NCBI RefSeq assembly: GCF_000820085.1
Contig: NZ_CDBN01000077.1
Span: 43,188-107,187 of the forward strand
Length of the DNA: 64,000 nt
From: Aeromonas sanarellii
GTDB taxonomy: Bacteria > Pseudomonadota > Gammaproteobacteria > Enterobacterales > Aeromonadaceae
Direction: 5' to 3'
The translations under genes were made by a program, and so were the position numbers. Under the pieces are notes generated by a model that saw only the letters and a program-made list of their open reading frames with translations, had not been told where the DNA came from and searched no databases. Shown here piece after piece: positions 42,767 through 58,375 of this stretch. How positions within the stretch are numbered: position 1 is the first letter of the stretch; each line of letters begins with the position of its first letter.

Positions 42767-44692
42767 TTACGGCAGTGGGAAGGCCGGATGAACGAAGCCC
42801 TGATAACCGTCTATGTGCAGGCTGGACAACACCTCAACCTGTTGCTGATCTTCAACCCGGGTTGCAATCGTCGTCACACCCGCATTATGGGCAGCCCGAC
42901 ACACCGCCGCCAGGAAGGAGGTATCTGCACCAGGTTCCATCACCTGGCTGGTATAGCCATGGTCCACCTTGACGTAAGCGGGGGCCAGCTCCTCCAGGTA
43001 GCCGAGGGATTGGAAGTGGCGGCCATAATGATCGACTCCCCACAGGAATCCATGTGCTCTAAGCACCTCGGCCAGGCTGGTCACTTGTTCTTTGTGTTTC
43101 ATGATGGCCGCCTCAGGGATCTCGAACAGCAGCCGCTCTTTCAGCTCGCCGTTTTGCGCCAGATAGCCCTTCAGCCAGGTCAGGAACTCATCCGAACAGA
43201 GAGAGCCAGCCGTGATATTGACCGCCAGCACCAGATCGGAGTGCTGTTGGAACAAGGGGAGGCAGGCGTCCAGTATCGCCTTGTCAAACTCGGCCCCCAT
43301 CTTGAATTGCTCTATGGCCGGCAAGAACTGGCCCGCGAAGTAATCGGTACCGTCTCGCGAGATGGCGGCAAACAACTCGGCATGCAGACGCGTGCCATCA
43401 TCGAAGCGACAGGCGGGCTGCGCCTTGAAGCGCCAGAGGTTTCTGGCCATGGCGTCCTGCACCAGATCACGCCAGGCCAGACGTCCCATCAGGCCCTGCT
43501 CTGTTCCCCCTTCCATCACGACGGCACCGCGCCGCTCGTTGCGCGCCTTGCCAAGGGCATTGTCCGCCTTGGTCAGCAGAGCCGAGAGATCGTCACTCCC
43601 GTCGCGACCGGCGATACCGACCACGGAAAGTGCACCTCGTTCTCCCATGGGGTTGACCACCAGATCGGCGATGCGGCTGTTGATGAGTTCCGCCAGATCC
43701 TTGAGCTGCGACAGCTCGTCGGTCGGACAGAGCAAGGCGTATTCGGTGGCTGAGATGCGGGCAAGGGCCGCCCCATTCCAACCATCCAGCAGCTCCCTGA
43801 GCACCTGGGCGATGGACTTGACCATGTTGTCTCGCGCGGCAAAGCCCTCTTCGCGATAGAGATCGTCCAGCATGTCGACGGCCACCAGCATGACCCCCCC
43901 CTGGCCCGCCTCGGCAATCCAGGCATTGACCTGCCCGACGAAGTAAGAGCGGTTGCCGAGGCCGGACACGGCATCGACATAGACACGGGCACGCAGATTC
44001 TCGGCTTCGTCCGCCTGCTCCTTGAATTGCACCGCCAGTTTGCTCGAGAGGGTATTGATGGCCTGCACCACCTGCTTCAATTCACGGGTCCTGGGTTCGG
44101 GAATGGCGTGCCCGAAATGGTGCAGCTCTATCTCGACCGCCTGCTCGCAGATGAGCTTGAGTGGCTTGAGCAGGTAGTTGAGCGCCCGCATCAACAGGAG
44201 CGTGGTGATCAGGAATCCGACCAGGAACCAGGTCGCCAGCTCGCTCATGCCCTGCCAAAGCTTGTAGTAGGCTTGTCCCGGGTGGCCCACCACCTTCAAC
44301 TTGCCCAGTTGCAACCAACCCGAGGTCAAGATGGATTCATTGGATACCTCAGGAAAAAGGTCCAGCCCGATGAACCACTGGGGAACGCCCTCGATCTGGC
44401 TGCTGTTCTCGAGTTCGATGACATTCTTGGATGCCAGCAGATCGAGGCGCACCAGCTTGTAGTAGCCGCCGTCAAAGACCGCCTTGATGACGGATTCGGC
44501 CCCCACCTTGTCACCGTTTTCCAGATAGGGCGTCAATGCCAGACCCAGCGCGGTGGAGGTATTGATGACGGTGGTCTCCTGCTGCTGCGCCAGGTAACTG
44601 CGGGTCGAATCGAACTGTACCCAATAAGTGGCGGCAAACAGCAATCCGAACAGTAACAGCATGGTTGCCAATAGTTGTCTGTAGAGCGTCAT
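42767..44692 (-). CDS. lapD: LapD-like c-di-GMP receptor
   Basis: A 641-residue inner-membrane receptor. An N-terminal transmembrane helix, a periplasmic LapD/MoxY-type domain (about residues 30-150), a second helix (about 155-172), a HAMP segment and degenerate GGDEF and EAL domains follow. The GGDEF signature is replaced by RISATEYALL and the EAL motif by HAELFA, so it should bind c-di-GMP without making or cutting it. When bound, LapD holds LapG in the periplasm and keeps the adhesin on the surface. It begins three bases after the lapG stop, and is followed by a terminator, then the adhesin gene. Confidence 0.9.
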   Translation of the reverse strand: MTLYRQLLATMLLLFGLLFAATYWVQFDSTRSYLAQQQETTVINTSTALGLALTPYLENGDKVGAESVIKAVFDGGYYKLVRLDLLASKNVIELENSSQIEGVPQWFIGLDLFPEVSNESILTSGWLQLGKLKVVGHPGQAYYKLWQGMSELATWFLVGFLITTLLLMRALNYLLKPLKLICEQAVEIELHHFGHAIPEPRTRELKQVVQAINTLSSKLAVQFKEQADEAENLRARVYVDAVSGLGNRSYFVGQVNAWIAEAGQGGVMLVAVDMLDDLYREEGFAARDNMVKSIAQVLRELLDGWNGAALARISATEYALLCPTDELSQLKDLAELINSRIADLVVNPMGERGALSVVGIAGRDGSDDLSALLTKADNALGKARNERRGAVVMEGGTEQGLMGRLAWRDLVQDAMARNLWRFKAQPACRFDDGTRLHAELFAAISRDGTDYFAGQFLPAIEQFKMGAEFDKAILDACLPLFQQHSDLVLAVNITAGSLCSDEFLTWLKGYLAQNGELKERLLFEIPEAAIMKHKEQVTSLAEVLRAHGFLWGVDHYGRHFQSLGYLEELAPAYVKVDHGYTSQVMEPGADTSFLAAVCRAAHNAGVTTIATRVEDQQQVEVLSSLHIDGYQGFVHPAFPLP

Positions 44693-44695
44693 AGG

Positions 44696-45463
44696 TTAAT
44701 CATCCAAATTCACCGCAGGCCGAGCCAATCGCCCTGACGTCATGCGATTGCGTAAATCCGTCCATAATCCCAAGCGAGATGACTGCCCGGCCATTTCCCC
44801 TTGACCACGTGCTTTCATCAGCCACAAGTGACTACCGTTAAAACTGTAAATTGGCACCAGATCCGCACGCTGCGTGGCCGGACGAATGGCTCCGACAATA
44901 TTGTCCAGAATGAGAGGAACTGACGCAGGCGTCTCATAATAGGCAACGACCATATGAAACTGGTTATAATCCAATGCCTTGACATATACCATTCGCATTT
45001 TTTCATCCGGAATGCCAAGCTCCAGCAGCGTAAAATACTTGGAAATGCTGAAGTCTTCACAGTCTCCGCCCGCAGCCCCCAAAAACTCCAGCGGCGTCGC
45101 CCAATAATCCTTCTTGTGCCACAACTTGATGTCATCGATAAAACGCATCTGGTTGAAGAACTGGTTTACCTTCTCCAGCTTCTGTCGATCCGTCAGACCT
45201 GCGGCGCTGCTCTGCATCGCCAGGGTACGCCAGCTGGTCACCCGTTTCCCTGCACGAGGGCCATAAGTTTCCTCCGCCCGCTTGACCAGCTTGAGATCTT
45301 CCGATGACAAGGGCTGACTGGCGCTGAGCAACAGGGGAATGGCGAGCAACACCAGCCACAGCAGACGAGGCAACCAACGCTGCGCCGAGCAAATGCGCCA
45401 TGCAGGCCACAACAGACGGCCCTCGTTCTTGCCCACCGATGTCACATGATTCCCCTGTGGCAT
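44696..45463 (-). CDS. lapG: LapG-like periplasmic cysteine protease
   Basis: A 255-residue bacterial transglutaminase-like cysteine protease (BTLCP). Catalytic Cys135 is in GGDCEDFS, His170 in NQFHMVVAYY and Asp187 in LILDNI. An N-terminal hydrophobic signal (LPRLLWLVLLAIPLLL) exports it to the periplasm. It is expected to cut the adhesin after its retention module, releasing it from the cell. A GTG six codons downstream (at 45445) follows AGGGG and could be the true start. It is followed three bases later by lapD, which controls it. Confidence 0.9.
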   Translation of the reverse strand: MPQGNHVTSVGKNEGRLLWPAWRICSAQRWLPRLLWLVLLAIPLLLSASQPLSSEDLKLVKRAEETYGPRAGKRVTSWRTLAMQSSAAGLTDRQKLEKVNQFFNQMRFIDDIKLWHKKDYWATPLEFLGAAGGDCEDFSISKYFTLLELGIPDEKMRMVYVKALDYNQFHMVVAYYETPASVPLILDNIVGAIRPATQRADLVPIYSFNGSHLWLMKARGQGEMAGQSSRLGLWTDLRNRMTSGRLARPAVNLDD

Positions 45464-45562
45464 GCCATCGCAATCTTCAACGCAGGGCCAAACACATAAA
45501 AGAATGACTGCAGCAAGCTGCAGCCATTCCTCCTGTCTGATATTGCATCAGCGCGATGGCCA

Positions 45563-46894
45563 TCAGTTGTTGTTGGCCTGCCACTCGGCGGGCTGCTGTA
45601 CATTCATGGCGTTGAGCAGGCCACCCGTGGCATTGAGGATGCGATAATCCGCCAGCAGGGAGTCATACTCGGCCGTGATGTAGCTGCGACGCGCCTCGAA
45701 CAGCTCGTTTTCCGTGTTCAGCACATCCAGCAAGGTCCGTTGGCCCAGACCGAACTGTTTCTTGTACGCCTGTACGGTGTCATAGCTGGCGTCCACGTGC
45801 TCTTTCAGGAAGACTTTCTGCTTGGCCAGCGACTCCTTGGCATTCCAGGCCAGACGAGTCCCCTCCTCCACCTGACGGAAGGCATTCAGGTGAATGTCTT
45901 TCGCCTGGGAATAGAGTGCCGAGGTGGCCTTGCTTTCGGCCAGATCGGAGCCGCCACGGAACAGGTTGTAACGCATCCGGACCATGGCGGTGAGATCGTC
46001 GTTGCGCCCCTTGACCGCATCGATGTCCTCGTTCCAGTTCTGGTCTACCTCGAAGGCCACGTTCGGGTAGAACCCGGATTTGGACCCCTCATGCTGGTAC
46101 TTGGCCTCCTCGATGTCTTGCAGGGAGGAAAGCAGGGTCGGGTGCACCTCGGTCGCCGTCTTCAGCGCATCTTCCAGCGTGGCTGGCAGAAGCTGGGCGT
46201 TCGGCACCGGCTGCACGAGATCCTTGGGCACCTCATTCACGACGCGGATGAACTCGCTCTCGGCATCCCGATAGTTGTTCTCGGCCGCCGCCTGGTTGGA
46301 GTAGGCGCGCGCCACCCGGCCGTCGATCTGAGTCTGATCCGCCGTCGATCCCAGACCGGAATCGGTCCGCTTCTGGATGTCGCTGCGGATCTGCTCGTGG
46401 GTTTCCAGGTTCTGCTTGGAAAGCTCCAGGATCTCCTGCTGACGCAGCATGTTGAGGTATACCTCTGCCACGCGCAACGCCGTGTTTTCCGCCTCCGAGA
46501 TCAGGGCGAGACGCTGGGCCTGGGCAGCGGCATCGGTCCGGGCCACGTTGCTGCTGACATCGAAGCCGTCAAACAGCATCTGGCGCAGGCTGATCCCGGC
46601 CTCTTTACGGGTCATGGAGTCATCGATCGTCTGCGAGTTGGCCCCCGCCGCGCGGGTGGAGGGGCTGTCGGTCTTCTCGTAACCGACGCCACCACGCAGA
46701 TCGATGGTGGGATAGTAACCGCCCTTGGCCCCATCATGCTGGTACAGTCGTGCCTGATAGAGATCAAAAGCTTCCTTGATTTTCGGATGGGTAGCCAGTG
46801 ACTGTGCCACTGACTGTTCCAGCGTCTGTGCCTGGCTCAGGCCCGGGAACAGTATGGTGCCACTAACCAGCATGGCAACAATCGTCTTCTTCAT
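45563..46894 (-). CDS. TolC-family outer-membrane channel of type I secretion
   Basis: A 443-residue outer-membrane efflux protein. The signal peptide MKKTIVAMLVSGTILFPGLS is followed by the TolC coiled-coil repeats, with paired segments such as PKIKEAFDLYQARLYQHDGA and its repeat HPTLLSSLQDIEEAKYQHEG. The ATG at 46894 is chosen because the signal sequence begins there. It is between lapC and lapG, and with them should form the secretion machine for the RTX adhesin, the role of LapE in Pseudomonas. Confidence 0.9.
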   Translation of the reverse strand: MKKTIVAMLVSGTILFPGLSQAQTLEQSVAQSLATHPKIKEAFDLYQARLYQHDGAKGGYYPTIDLRGGVGYEKTDSPSTRAAGANSQTIDDSMTRKEAGISLRQMLFDGFDVSSNVARTDAAAQAQRLALISEAENTALRVAEVYLNMLRQQEILELSKQNLETHEQIRSDIQKRTDSGLGSTADQTQIDGRVARAYSNQAAAENNYRDAESEFIRVVNEVPKDLVQPVPNAQLLPATLEDALKTATEVHPTLLSSLQDIEEAKYQHEGSKSGFYPNVAFEVDQNWNEDIDAVKGRNDDLTAMVRMRYNLFRGGSDLAESKATSALYSQAKDIHLNAFRQVEEGTRLAWNAKESLAKQKVFLKEHVDASYDTVQAYKKQFGLGQRTLLDVLNTENELFEARRSYITAEYDSLLADYRILNATGGLLNAMNVQQPAEWQANNN

Positions 46895-46929
46895 GGTATC
46901 TCCAGTCATGTTGTTTTTAGATTGTTGGC

Positions 46930-48345
46930 TTATCGTTCTCTCAGTGCCGACTGCTTAGCCCTCAAGATGGGTTTCAGCAAGTAGTCTAGGACACTTTTTT
47001 TACCAGTAATGATATCTGCACTGGCTAACATACCGGGGATGATGGGAAGTGCGTTTAGCTCATCGCCCAGATAACTCTTCTCGGTTCGTACTCGCACCAG
47101 ATAGAAGGAGTTGCCCTCCTCATCCTGGATCGAGTCGGCGCTTATCTGTTCAACCTTTCCATGTAAACCTCCATAAACAGTGAAATCATAAGCGGTTATC
47201 TTGACCACGGCCTCCAATCCGGGTCTCAGGAACGCGATATCCTTGGGCGACACCTTGGCTTCGACCAGCAGGGTATCTTCCAGCGGTACTATCTCCATCA
47301 GATCCATGCCGGGCTGGACGACGCCTCCCAGGGTATTGATCTTGAGTTTCTTGATGGTGCCCTTGAGGGGCGCGATCACACTGGTTCGATCGACTCTGTC
47401 CCGCAGGCCGACCTGGCCCTCGGACAACTGACTGAGCTTGCCCTGCCGCTCATTGAGCTCGGTCTGGGAGTCGGCTCTGAATTTCAGGGCGATATCGTTG
47501 CGCTTGGAGATGGTCTCCCGCAGCACCGAGTTGAGCTTGGGGATGAGCAGGCGGTTCGCCTCCAGCTCACCCTGCATCTCGTTGACCTGCCGCTCGAGCT
47601 TTATTAGCTCCACTTGAGGAACTATACCCTCTTTTGCGAGGGGACGGCTGATGTTGAGCTCCTGACGAGCGAGATCCACGCTGCGGCCCACCGTCCTGAT
47701 CTTGGCGTTGAGCTCTATGGTTTCCTGCTCTTTCTGCTCGATCTGCTGCCCCAGAATGTAAAGCTGGTTCTTGAGGTTGTTGAGCCTCGCCTCCTGCACC
47801 GATTTTTCACGGGCGGCATATTCGGCGAACACGTTCTCGTACCCTTCGGGAAATTCGATGGGCTGCTTGTCGATGACCACCTGCTCACGCCAGCCCAGAT
47901 TGGGCTCGCTCTTGACCACCACGCTGCGGATCTCGGCACGCAGACGGGCGATGTCCCCCTTCAGGGTCACCAGCTCCTGCTCCCGTTCGCGAAAATCGGA
48001 CTTGAAGCGGGTGTCGTCGATGCGCAGCAGAGGCTGCCCCTTCTCGACGATGTCCCCCTCCTTGACGAAGATCTCCTTGACGATCCCCCCTTCCAGGTTC
48101 TGGATCACCTGCAGCTGGCGAGACGGGATCACCTTGCCCTGGCCGACGGTGACCTCGTCAAGCTCGGCCCAGGCGGCCCAGACGATGGCGCTCATGAAAA
48201 ACAGGAAGCAGGCCCAGAGCAGCACCCTGGCGCGGGTCGGCGTCGTCAGCAAGACGGCCGCGGCGCCATCGTCCACGTATTCCAGGTGCTCGGGGGCGGG
48301 CAAGACGGTATCGGGAGCCGACTTCTTGAACCAGTTGCTAGCCAT
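46930..48345 (-). CDS. lapC: HlyD-family membrane-fusion protein (LapC-like)
   Basis: A 471-residue periplasmic adaptor linking the inner-membrane ABC exporter to the TolC channel. It has a single N-terminal transmembrane helix (VLLWACFLFFMSAIVWAAWA), a biotinyl-lipoyl-like VGQGKVIPSRQLQVIQNLEG segment, a long coiled coil (about residues 90-310) and a C-terminal beta-barrel part that ends in a short basic tail. Its ATG overlaps the lapB stop by 8 bases (ATGGCTAG), so the two are translationally coupled. Confidence 0.92.
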   Translation of the reverse strand: MASNWFKKSAPDTVLPAPEHLEYVDDGAAAVLLTTPTRARVLLWACFLFFMSAIVWAAWAELDEVTVGQGKVIPSRQLQVIQNLEGGIVKEIFVKEGDIVEKGQPLLRIDDTRFKSDFREREQELVTLKGDIARLRAEIRSVVVKSEPNLGWREQVVIDKQPIEFPEGYENVFAEYAAREKSVQEARLNNLKNQLYILGQQIEQKEQETIELNAKIRTVGRSVDLARQELNISRPLAKEGIVPQVELIKLERQVNEMQGELEANRLLIPKLNSVLRETISKRNDIALKFRADSQTELNERQGKLSQLSEGQVGLRDRVDRTSVIAPLKGTIKKLKINTLGGVVQPGMDLMEIVPLEDTLLVEAKVSPKDIAFLRPGLEAVVKITAYDFTVYGGLHGKVEQISADSIQDEEGNSFYLVRVRTEKSYLGDELNALPIIPGMLASADIITGKKSVLDYLLKPILRAKQSALRER

Positions 48346-50482
48346 GAGCCGTCTCCTGCACCCGCACCTTGCCTTCCTTCAATTGTTGCAGCACCACCTC
48401 TTTGGGGCCGTCCGCCACTATCTTGCCCTGCTCCACGACGATGACCCGGGAGGCGACGTCCAGCATGGAGGTCTTGTGGGTGATGAGGATCAGGGTGGTC
48501 TCGGGCCCCAGCCGCGCCAGCTCCTGCTTGACGTGCATCTCCGACTGGTTGTCCATGTTGGACGTCGGTTCGTCCATCACCAGAATGGGGGGATCGTTGA
48601 GCAGGGCCCGGGCCAGCAGTATGGCCTGACGCTGGCCGCCGGAGAGCTGACGCCCCCCCTCGCCGATCTGCCTGTCGAGGCCATTGGGATCCCGGTTGGT
48701 AAAGTTGGTCACCCCGGCCCGCTTGGCCGCGCGCAGGACACGGGCGTCGTCCACCAGGGGATTGCCCAGCATGATGTTGTCCCGCACCGAGCCAAAGAAG
48801 AGGGTCACGTCCTGCGGTACGCAGCCGATGTTGCGGCGAATGGCGGTCGGCGGCAGCTGATCCAGCTCGAAGCCGTCGAGACGCACCAGCCCGTCCGTGG
48901 GGCGATAGAGCCCCATCAGCAACTTCTCCAGGGTGGTCTTGCCCGCGCCTATCCGGCCTATGATGGCGACCTTCTCGCCCGGCTCGATACGCAGGTTGAT
49001 GTTGTGCAGGGTGCTGCTCTCCATGCCCGGATACTTGAAGGAGACGTTCTCGAACTCGATGCGCCCCTGGATGACAGGATGGTGGATGTACTGCCTGCCC
49101 TCCTCCTGCTCGCCCGGCGTCATCATGATCTTCTCCAGGATCTCCAGGGCAGACTTGGCCTGGTTATAGCGGGTCGAGAGAACGGAGAGCTGTACCATGG
49201 GGGCGATGGCGCGGCTCGACAGCATCACGGCCGCGATCATGCCCCCCATGGTCACCAGCCCTTCCGAGATCTGGTAGACGCCGACGATGACGAGTCCCAC
49301 CGTCACCACCTGCTGGATGTAGCTCGCGAGCGACGACATGGAGTTGGTGATACGCCGGGTCTGCACACCCCAGGTCGAAATATGGGATACCGCCTGCTCC
49401 CAGCGATGCTGGAACATGCTCTCGGCCCCGAAGATCTTCACGGTCTCGAGGCCAGAGATGCTCTCGATGAGGTTGGCATTCTTCTGGGAGGCGAGGCGTG
49501 ACCCCTCCTCGATGGACTGCTTCAGCGGTGCCTGGATATAGAAGCTGTACGCCACCAGGATCAAGATGGCGACGATGGGCACCACCACCATGACGCCGGC
49601 GAAGATCCAGATGATGAACAGGAAGAAGATGGCGAACGGCAGATCGATCAGGGTGGAAACGGTGGCCGACGTGAAGAACTCCCGCACGGACTCGAACTCC
49701 TGGAGGTGCTTGGCAAAGGCACCGGTCGAGGCAGGACGGGATTCCATCTTCATCCCCATCACCTTGGCGAAGATCTTGGCCGACAGCAGCACGTCGGATT
49801 TCTTGCCGGCGATGTCGATGAAGTAGCTGCGCAGCTGGCGCATCACGAAATCGAAGGTAAATACCACCATGGCCCCGACGGCCAATACCCAGAGGGAATC
49901 GAATGCCAGATTCGGCACTATCTTGTCGTACACGTTCATGGTGAACAGGGGGCTGGCCACCGCGAACAGGTTGATGAGGATGGAGGCGATCAGCACGTCT
50001 CGGTAGATGCCCCGGGATTCGAACAGCGTGCTCCAGAACCAGTGACCGTCGCGGGTTTCCAGCACCTTGGGGGAGCGCTCGTCGAACTTGAACTGCCGCT
50101 TGACGTAAAACAGGCGACCGCTGTACTCGTCTCCCAGCTGGGCGGTGCTGACCCACTGGGCTGCATCCCCGGCCTGGGGAAAGATCACCTTGCCCTGGCT
50201 TCGGTCTTCATTCCATTCCAGCAGGATGCAGGCGCCGCCATGACGCGTCTGCAGGACGCAGGGCAACAGCAGGGAGGAGATCTGATCGAGCGGCTGGATC
50301 ACCTCGCGGGCGGAGAGGCCGCCACGCTCGGCGGCACGGCTGAAGAGTGCCGTGCTCAGGCGACCGGAGACCAGCGGCAAGCCAGTGGTCAGGGCATCCT
50401 GGCTGTTGGGCACCCCATAAAAGCGGGTCAAAAAGACCAGGCACTCCAATAGCTCATCTATATGGCTGGTTTCTGCTTGCAT
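48338..50482 (-). CDS. lapB: Type I secretion ABC transporter (LapB-like)
   Basis: A 714-residue ABC exporter with an N-terminal C39-like domain that lacks an obvious catalytic Cys-His pair (about 1-130), six transmembrane helices (about 155-440) and a C-terminal ATPase. Walker A is GRIGAGKTT (near 507), signature LSGGQRQ (near 612) and Walker B ILVMDEPTSNMD. The C39-like domain likely holds the unfolded RTX substrate rather than cleaving it. It is first in the lapB-lapC-tolC-lapG-lapD run, so the promoter lies in 50483-50848. Confidence 0.92.
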   Translation of the reverse strand: MQAETSHIDELLECLVFLTRFYGVPNSQDALTTGLPLVSGRLSTALFSRAAERGGLSAREVIQPLDQISSLLLPCVLQTRHGGACILLEWNEDRSQGKVIFPQAGDAAQWVSTAQLGDEYSGRLFYVKRQFKFDERSPKVLETRDGHWFWSTLFESRGIYRDVLIASILINLFAVASPLFTMNVYDKIVPNLAFDSLWVLAVGAMVVFTFDFVMRQLRSYFIDIAGKKSDVLLSAKIFAKVMGMKMESRPASTGAFAKHLQEFESVREFFTSATVSTLIDLPFAIFFLFIIWIFAGVMVVVPIVAILILVAYSFYIQAPLKQSIEEGSRLASQKNANLIESISGLETVKIFGAESMFQHRWEQAVSHISTWGVQTRRITNSMSSLASYIQQVVTVGLVIVGVYQISEGLVTMGGMIAAVMLSSRAIAPMVQLSVLSTRYNQAKSALEILEKIMMTPGEQEEGRQYIHHPVIQGRIEFENVSFKYPGMESSTLHNINLRIEPGEKVAIIGRIGAGKTTLEKLLMGLYRPTDGLVRLDGFELDQLPPTAIRRNIGCVPQDVTLFFGSVRDNIMLGNPLVDDARVLRAAKRAGVTNFTNRDPNGLDRQIGEGGRQLSGGQRQAILLARALLNDPPILVMDEPTSNMDNQSEMHVKQELARLGPETTLILITHKTSMLDVASRVIVVEQGKIVADGPKEVVLQQLKEGKVRVQETAHG

Positions 50483-50848
50483 AGCATCCCATCAAAACAT
50501 GATTCGGAAGGTTGTCGGTCATCATCACCCGGAATCTGGCGCGTTTCATGAATGCAGGCAGCGACCCCGCCACAAACCGACAACCCAATTAGCGCACGGG
50601 GCAGTGGCACACAGCCCACGGCCAGACTCCCACATCGTCATGCCGGGAAGGAATGGACATGCAGGGCGCTCGGTGTCATCGGGGAAGCTGCCACCCAGTG
50701 CGAAGAGATCCCGCCCGGTACATAAACCGCAAAGAGTTATTGATAAACATATCTTTTTTCAAGCCCACCATCTTATCAAGGTGACTTGAACGAAACTATA
50801 CTGCAAAGACTGAATTTCATCTAATAACCCACTGTTTTTTTGACGAAA
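50483..50848. other. Intergenic region upstream of lapB
   Basis: A 366-base spacer between the lap genes and yhcC, both on the minus strand. A run of T7 occurs near 50836 and the segment near 50740-50840 is AT-rich. No gene or clear operator is visible; it should hold the lapB promoter. Confidence 0.5.
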
Positions 50849-51793
50849 TTAGAGCCTCAGCTCATTTGAAAGCGGGAGAGAGAAGGGACGTCCCAGGCGT
50901 TGTCCCTGGGGACCGAAGCGAGCCAGTTCGGCGGCGATCTCGGTCATGGCGGTCCAGCGGTTCTCGCACCAGGCGGGTGCCAACAGGGTCGGGCGGCGCG
51001 CCGAGGCCGAGACGCGGTGATAGACCACCTCGGGGGGCGTGTGCTGGATCATGGCGACCGCCGCTGCCACATACTGCTCCAGAGTGAGCACATCCAGCCG
51101 TCCCGCCTGCCACGCCTTGCCGAGGGTACTGCCCTGTACCACGTGGAGCGGATGCAGCTTGATTCCCTCCACCCCCGTCTCCACGACGCGGTGCAGGGTT
51201 TCCAGGCTCTCCATGGCCGCCTCCCCCGGCAGACCGACGATAAGGTGGGCGCAGACCTTGATGCCGCGCAGATGGGCTCGCCGCACCGCATCCGCATAGG
51301 CGGCGTAACCGTGTCCCCGGTTGATCCTTTGCAGGGTCTTGTCGTTGGCACTCTGCAGCCCCAGCTCCAGCCATACCTCGTAACCCCGGGCCTGGTAGTC
51401 CGCCAGCAGATCCAGCACCGCATCCGGCACGCAGTCAGGGCGGGTGCCGACGCAGAGTCCCACCATGTCGCTCACCGACAGCGCCTCTTCATACATGCGC
51501 CGCAGATATTCCACTTCGGCATAGGTGCTGGTATAGGCCTGAAAATAGGCGAGATAGCGCTTGGCGCGGGTCACTTCGTCCCGGCGGGCCAGCAGTTGCT
51601 GCACCACGGAGAGCTGCTGGGCCGACTCGTCGGCGAAGGAGGAGACATTGCAGAAGGTACAGCCGCCGCGCCCCAGGGTGCCGTCCCGGTTCGGGCAGGT
51701 GAAGGCGCCGTGAATGGAGAGTTTGTGGATCTTCTGGCCGTGACGCTGCTTGAGGTCCTGGCCGAATGTATTGACGAGTTCGTGTAACTGCAT
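50849..51793 (-). CDS. yhcC: Radical SAM protein, YhcC family
   Basis: A 314-residue radical SAM enzyme of the TIGR01212 family. Start MQLHELVNTFGQDLKQRHGQ; the iron-sulfur motif is an extended CPNRDGTLGRGGCTFC, with spacing typical of this family. Also visible is EVWLELGLQSANDKTLQRIN. The reaction is unknown. GGAGG precedes the ATG at 51793, so an upstream in-frame extension is rejected. It is divergent from gltB, the same neighbourhood as in E. coli. Confidence 0.9.
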   Translation of the reverse strand: MQLHELVNTFGQDLKQRHGQKIHKLSIHGAFTCPNRDGTLGRGGCTFCNVSSFADESAQQLSVVQQLLARRDEVTRAKRYLAYFQAYTSTYAEVEYLRRMYEEALSVSDMVGLCVGTRPDCVPDAVLDLLADYQARGYEVWLELGLQSANDKTLQRINRGHGYAAYADAVRRAHLRGIKVCAHLIVGLPGEAAMESLETLHRVVETGVEGIKLHPLHVVQGSTLGKAWQAGRLDVLTLEQYVAAAVAMIQHTPPEVVYHRVSASARRPTLLAPAWCENRWTAMTEIAAELARFGPQGQRLGRPFSLPLSNELRL

Positions 51794-52405
51794 GACACCT
51801 CCGAGATGAGGCGCCATTTTAGCGGTACGCACCGCCGAGCAGGCTGAGCTGGATCAAGCCAGGCCCTTCCCTAAAATCATATAAATATTCACGTCGAGTG
51901 CGATAAATACCCAACAAAAGGCTTTTGCGGCTACTTTTGGAAACCACCCCTGCCAGGAAAAACGGGAAAAAAGAGAAAACCATACTCCCCTAACCGGCTG
52001 TTAGCACTGAAAAAATCTTGATTAGCTCGCATATGGGCAAATGCAAGATGCAGGATCTCGAAATGTGATCCCCGCCAAGCCCAGGCAGAAGGAATTTGTA
52101 AAATTACTACAGTTCTGCGCCACGATGCAGTCAACCACCAAAGTCACCATCGTCAGCATATATGACTAATAAATAAAAATATCACAGCATTAAATACATA
52201 AAAATGCTGTTTGAGTCTCTAAAACCCACATTTTGTTATGGCAATGTAACATTGCAAACAGGCGGGATGTCCAATTGACCTTGCTCGAAAATCCCATTAG
52301 TTTGGAGATTCGCCACCTCAGGCGGACGGAACCACAAGAGCCAATCGCAATTTATGCAATCTGTTGATGACAGTGCGATGGAAGGCCGAGCAAGGGAGAA
52401 ATGCA
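51794..52405. other. Intergenic regulatory region between yhcC and gltB
   Basis: A 612-base AT-rich spacer with no convincing gene. A long leader is usual in front of gltBD, where Lrp and nitrogen regulators act in E. coli; I see no unambiguous site by eye. Confidence 0.5.
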
Positions 52406-58291
<5,886 letters not shown>

Positions 58292-58318
58292 TCTGCCGTC
58301 GCAACCAAGCTGCCATGC

Positions 58319-58352
58319 AAACAGCCCCGCTCGTGCGGGGCTGTTTCTTTAT
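58319..58352 (+). terminator. Terminator after gltD
   Basis: AAACAGCCCCGC-TCGT-GCGGGGCTGTTT is followed by CTTTAT. Because of the symmetrical A/T ends it may also serve the convergent ABC transporter operon. Confidence 0.85.
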
Positions 58353-58375
58353 CTCGCCTTCGTGGGCAGTCGCGG

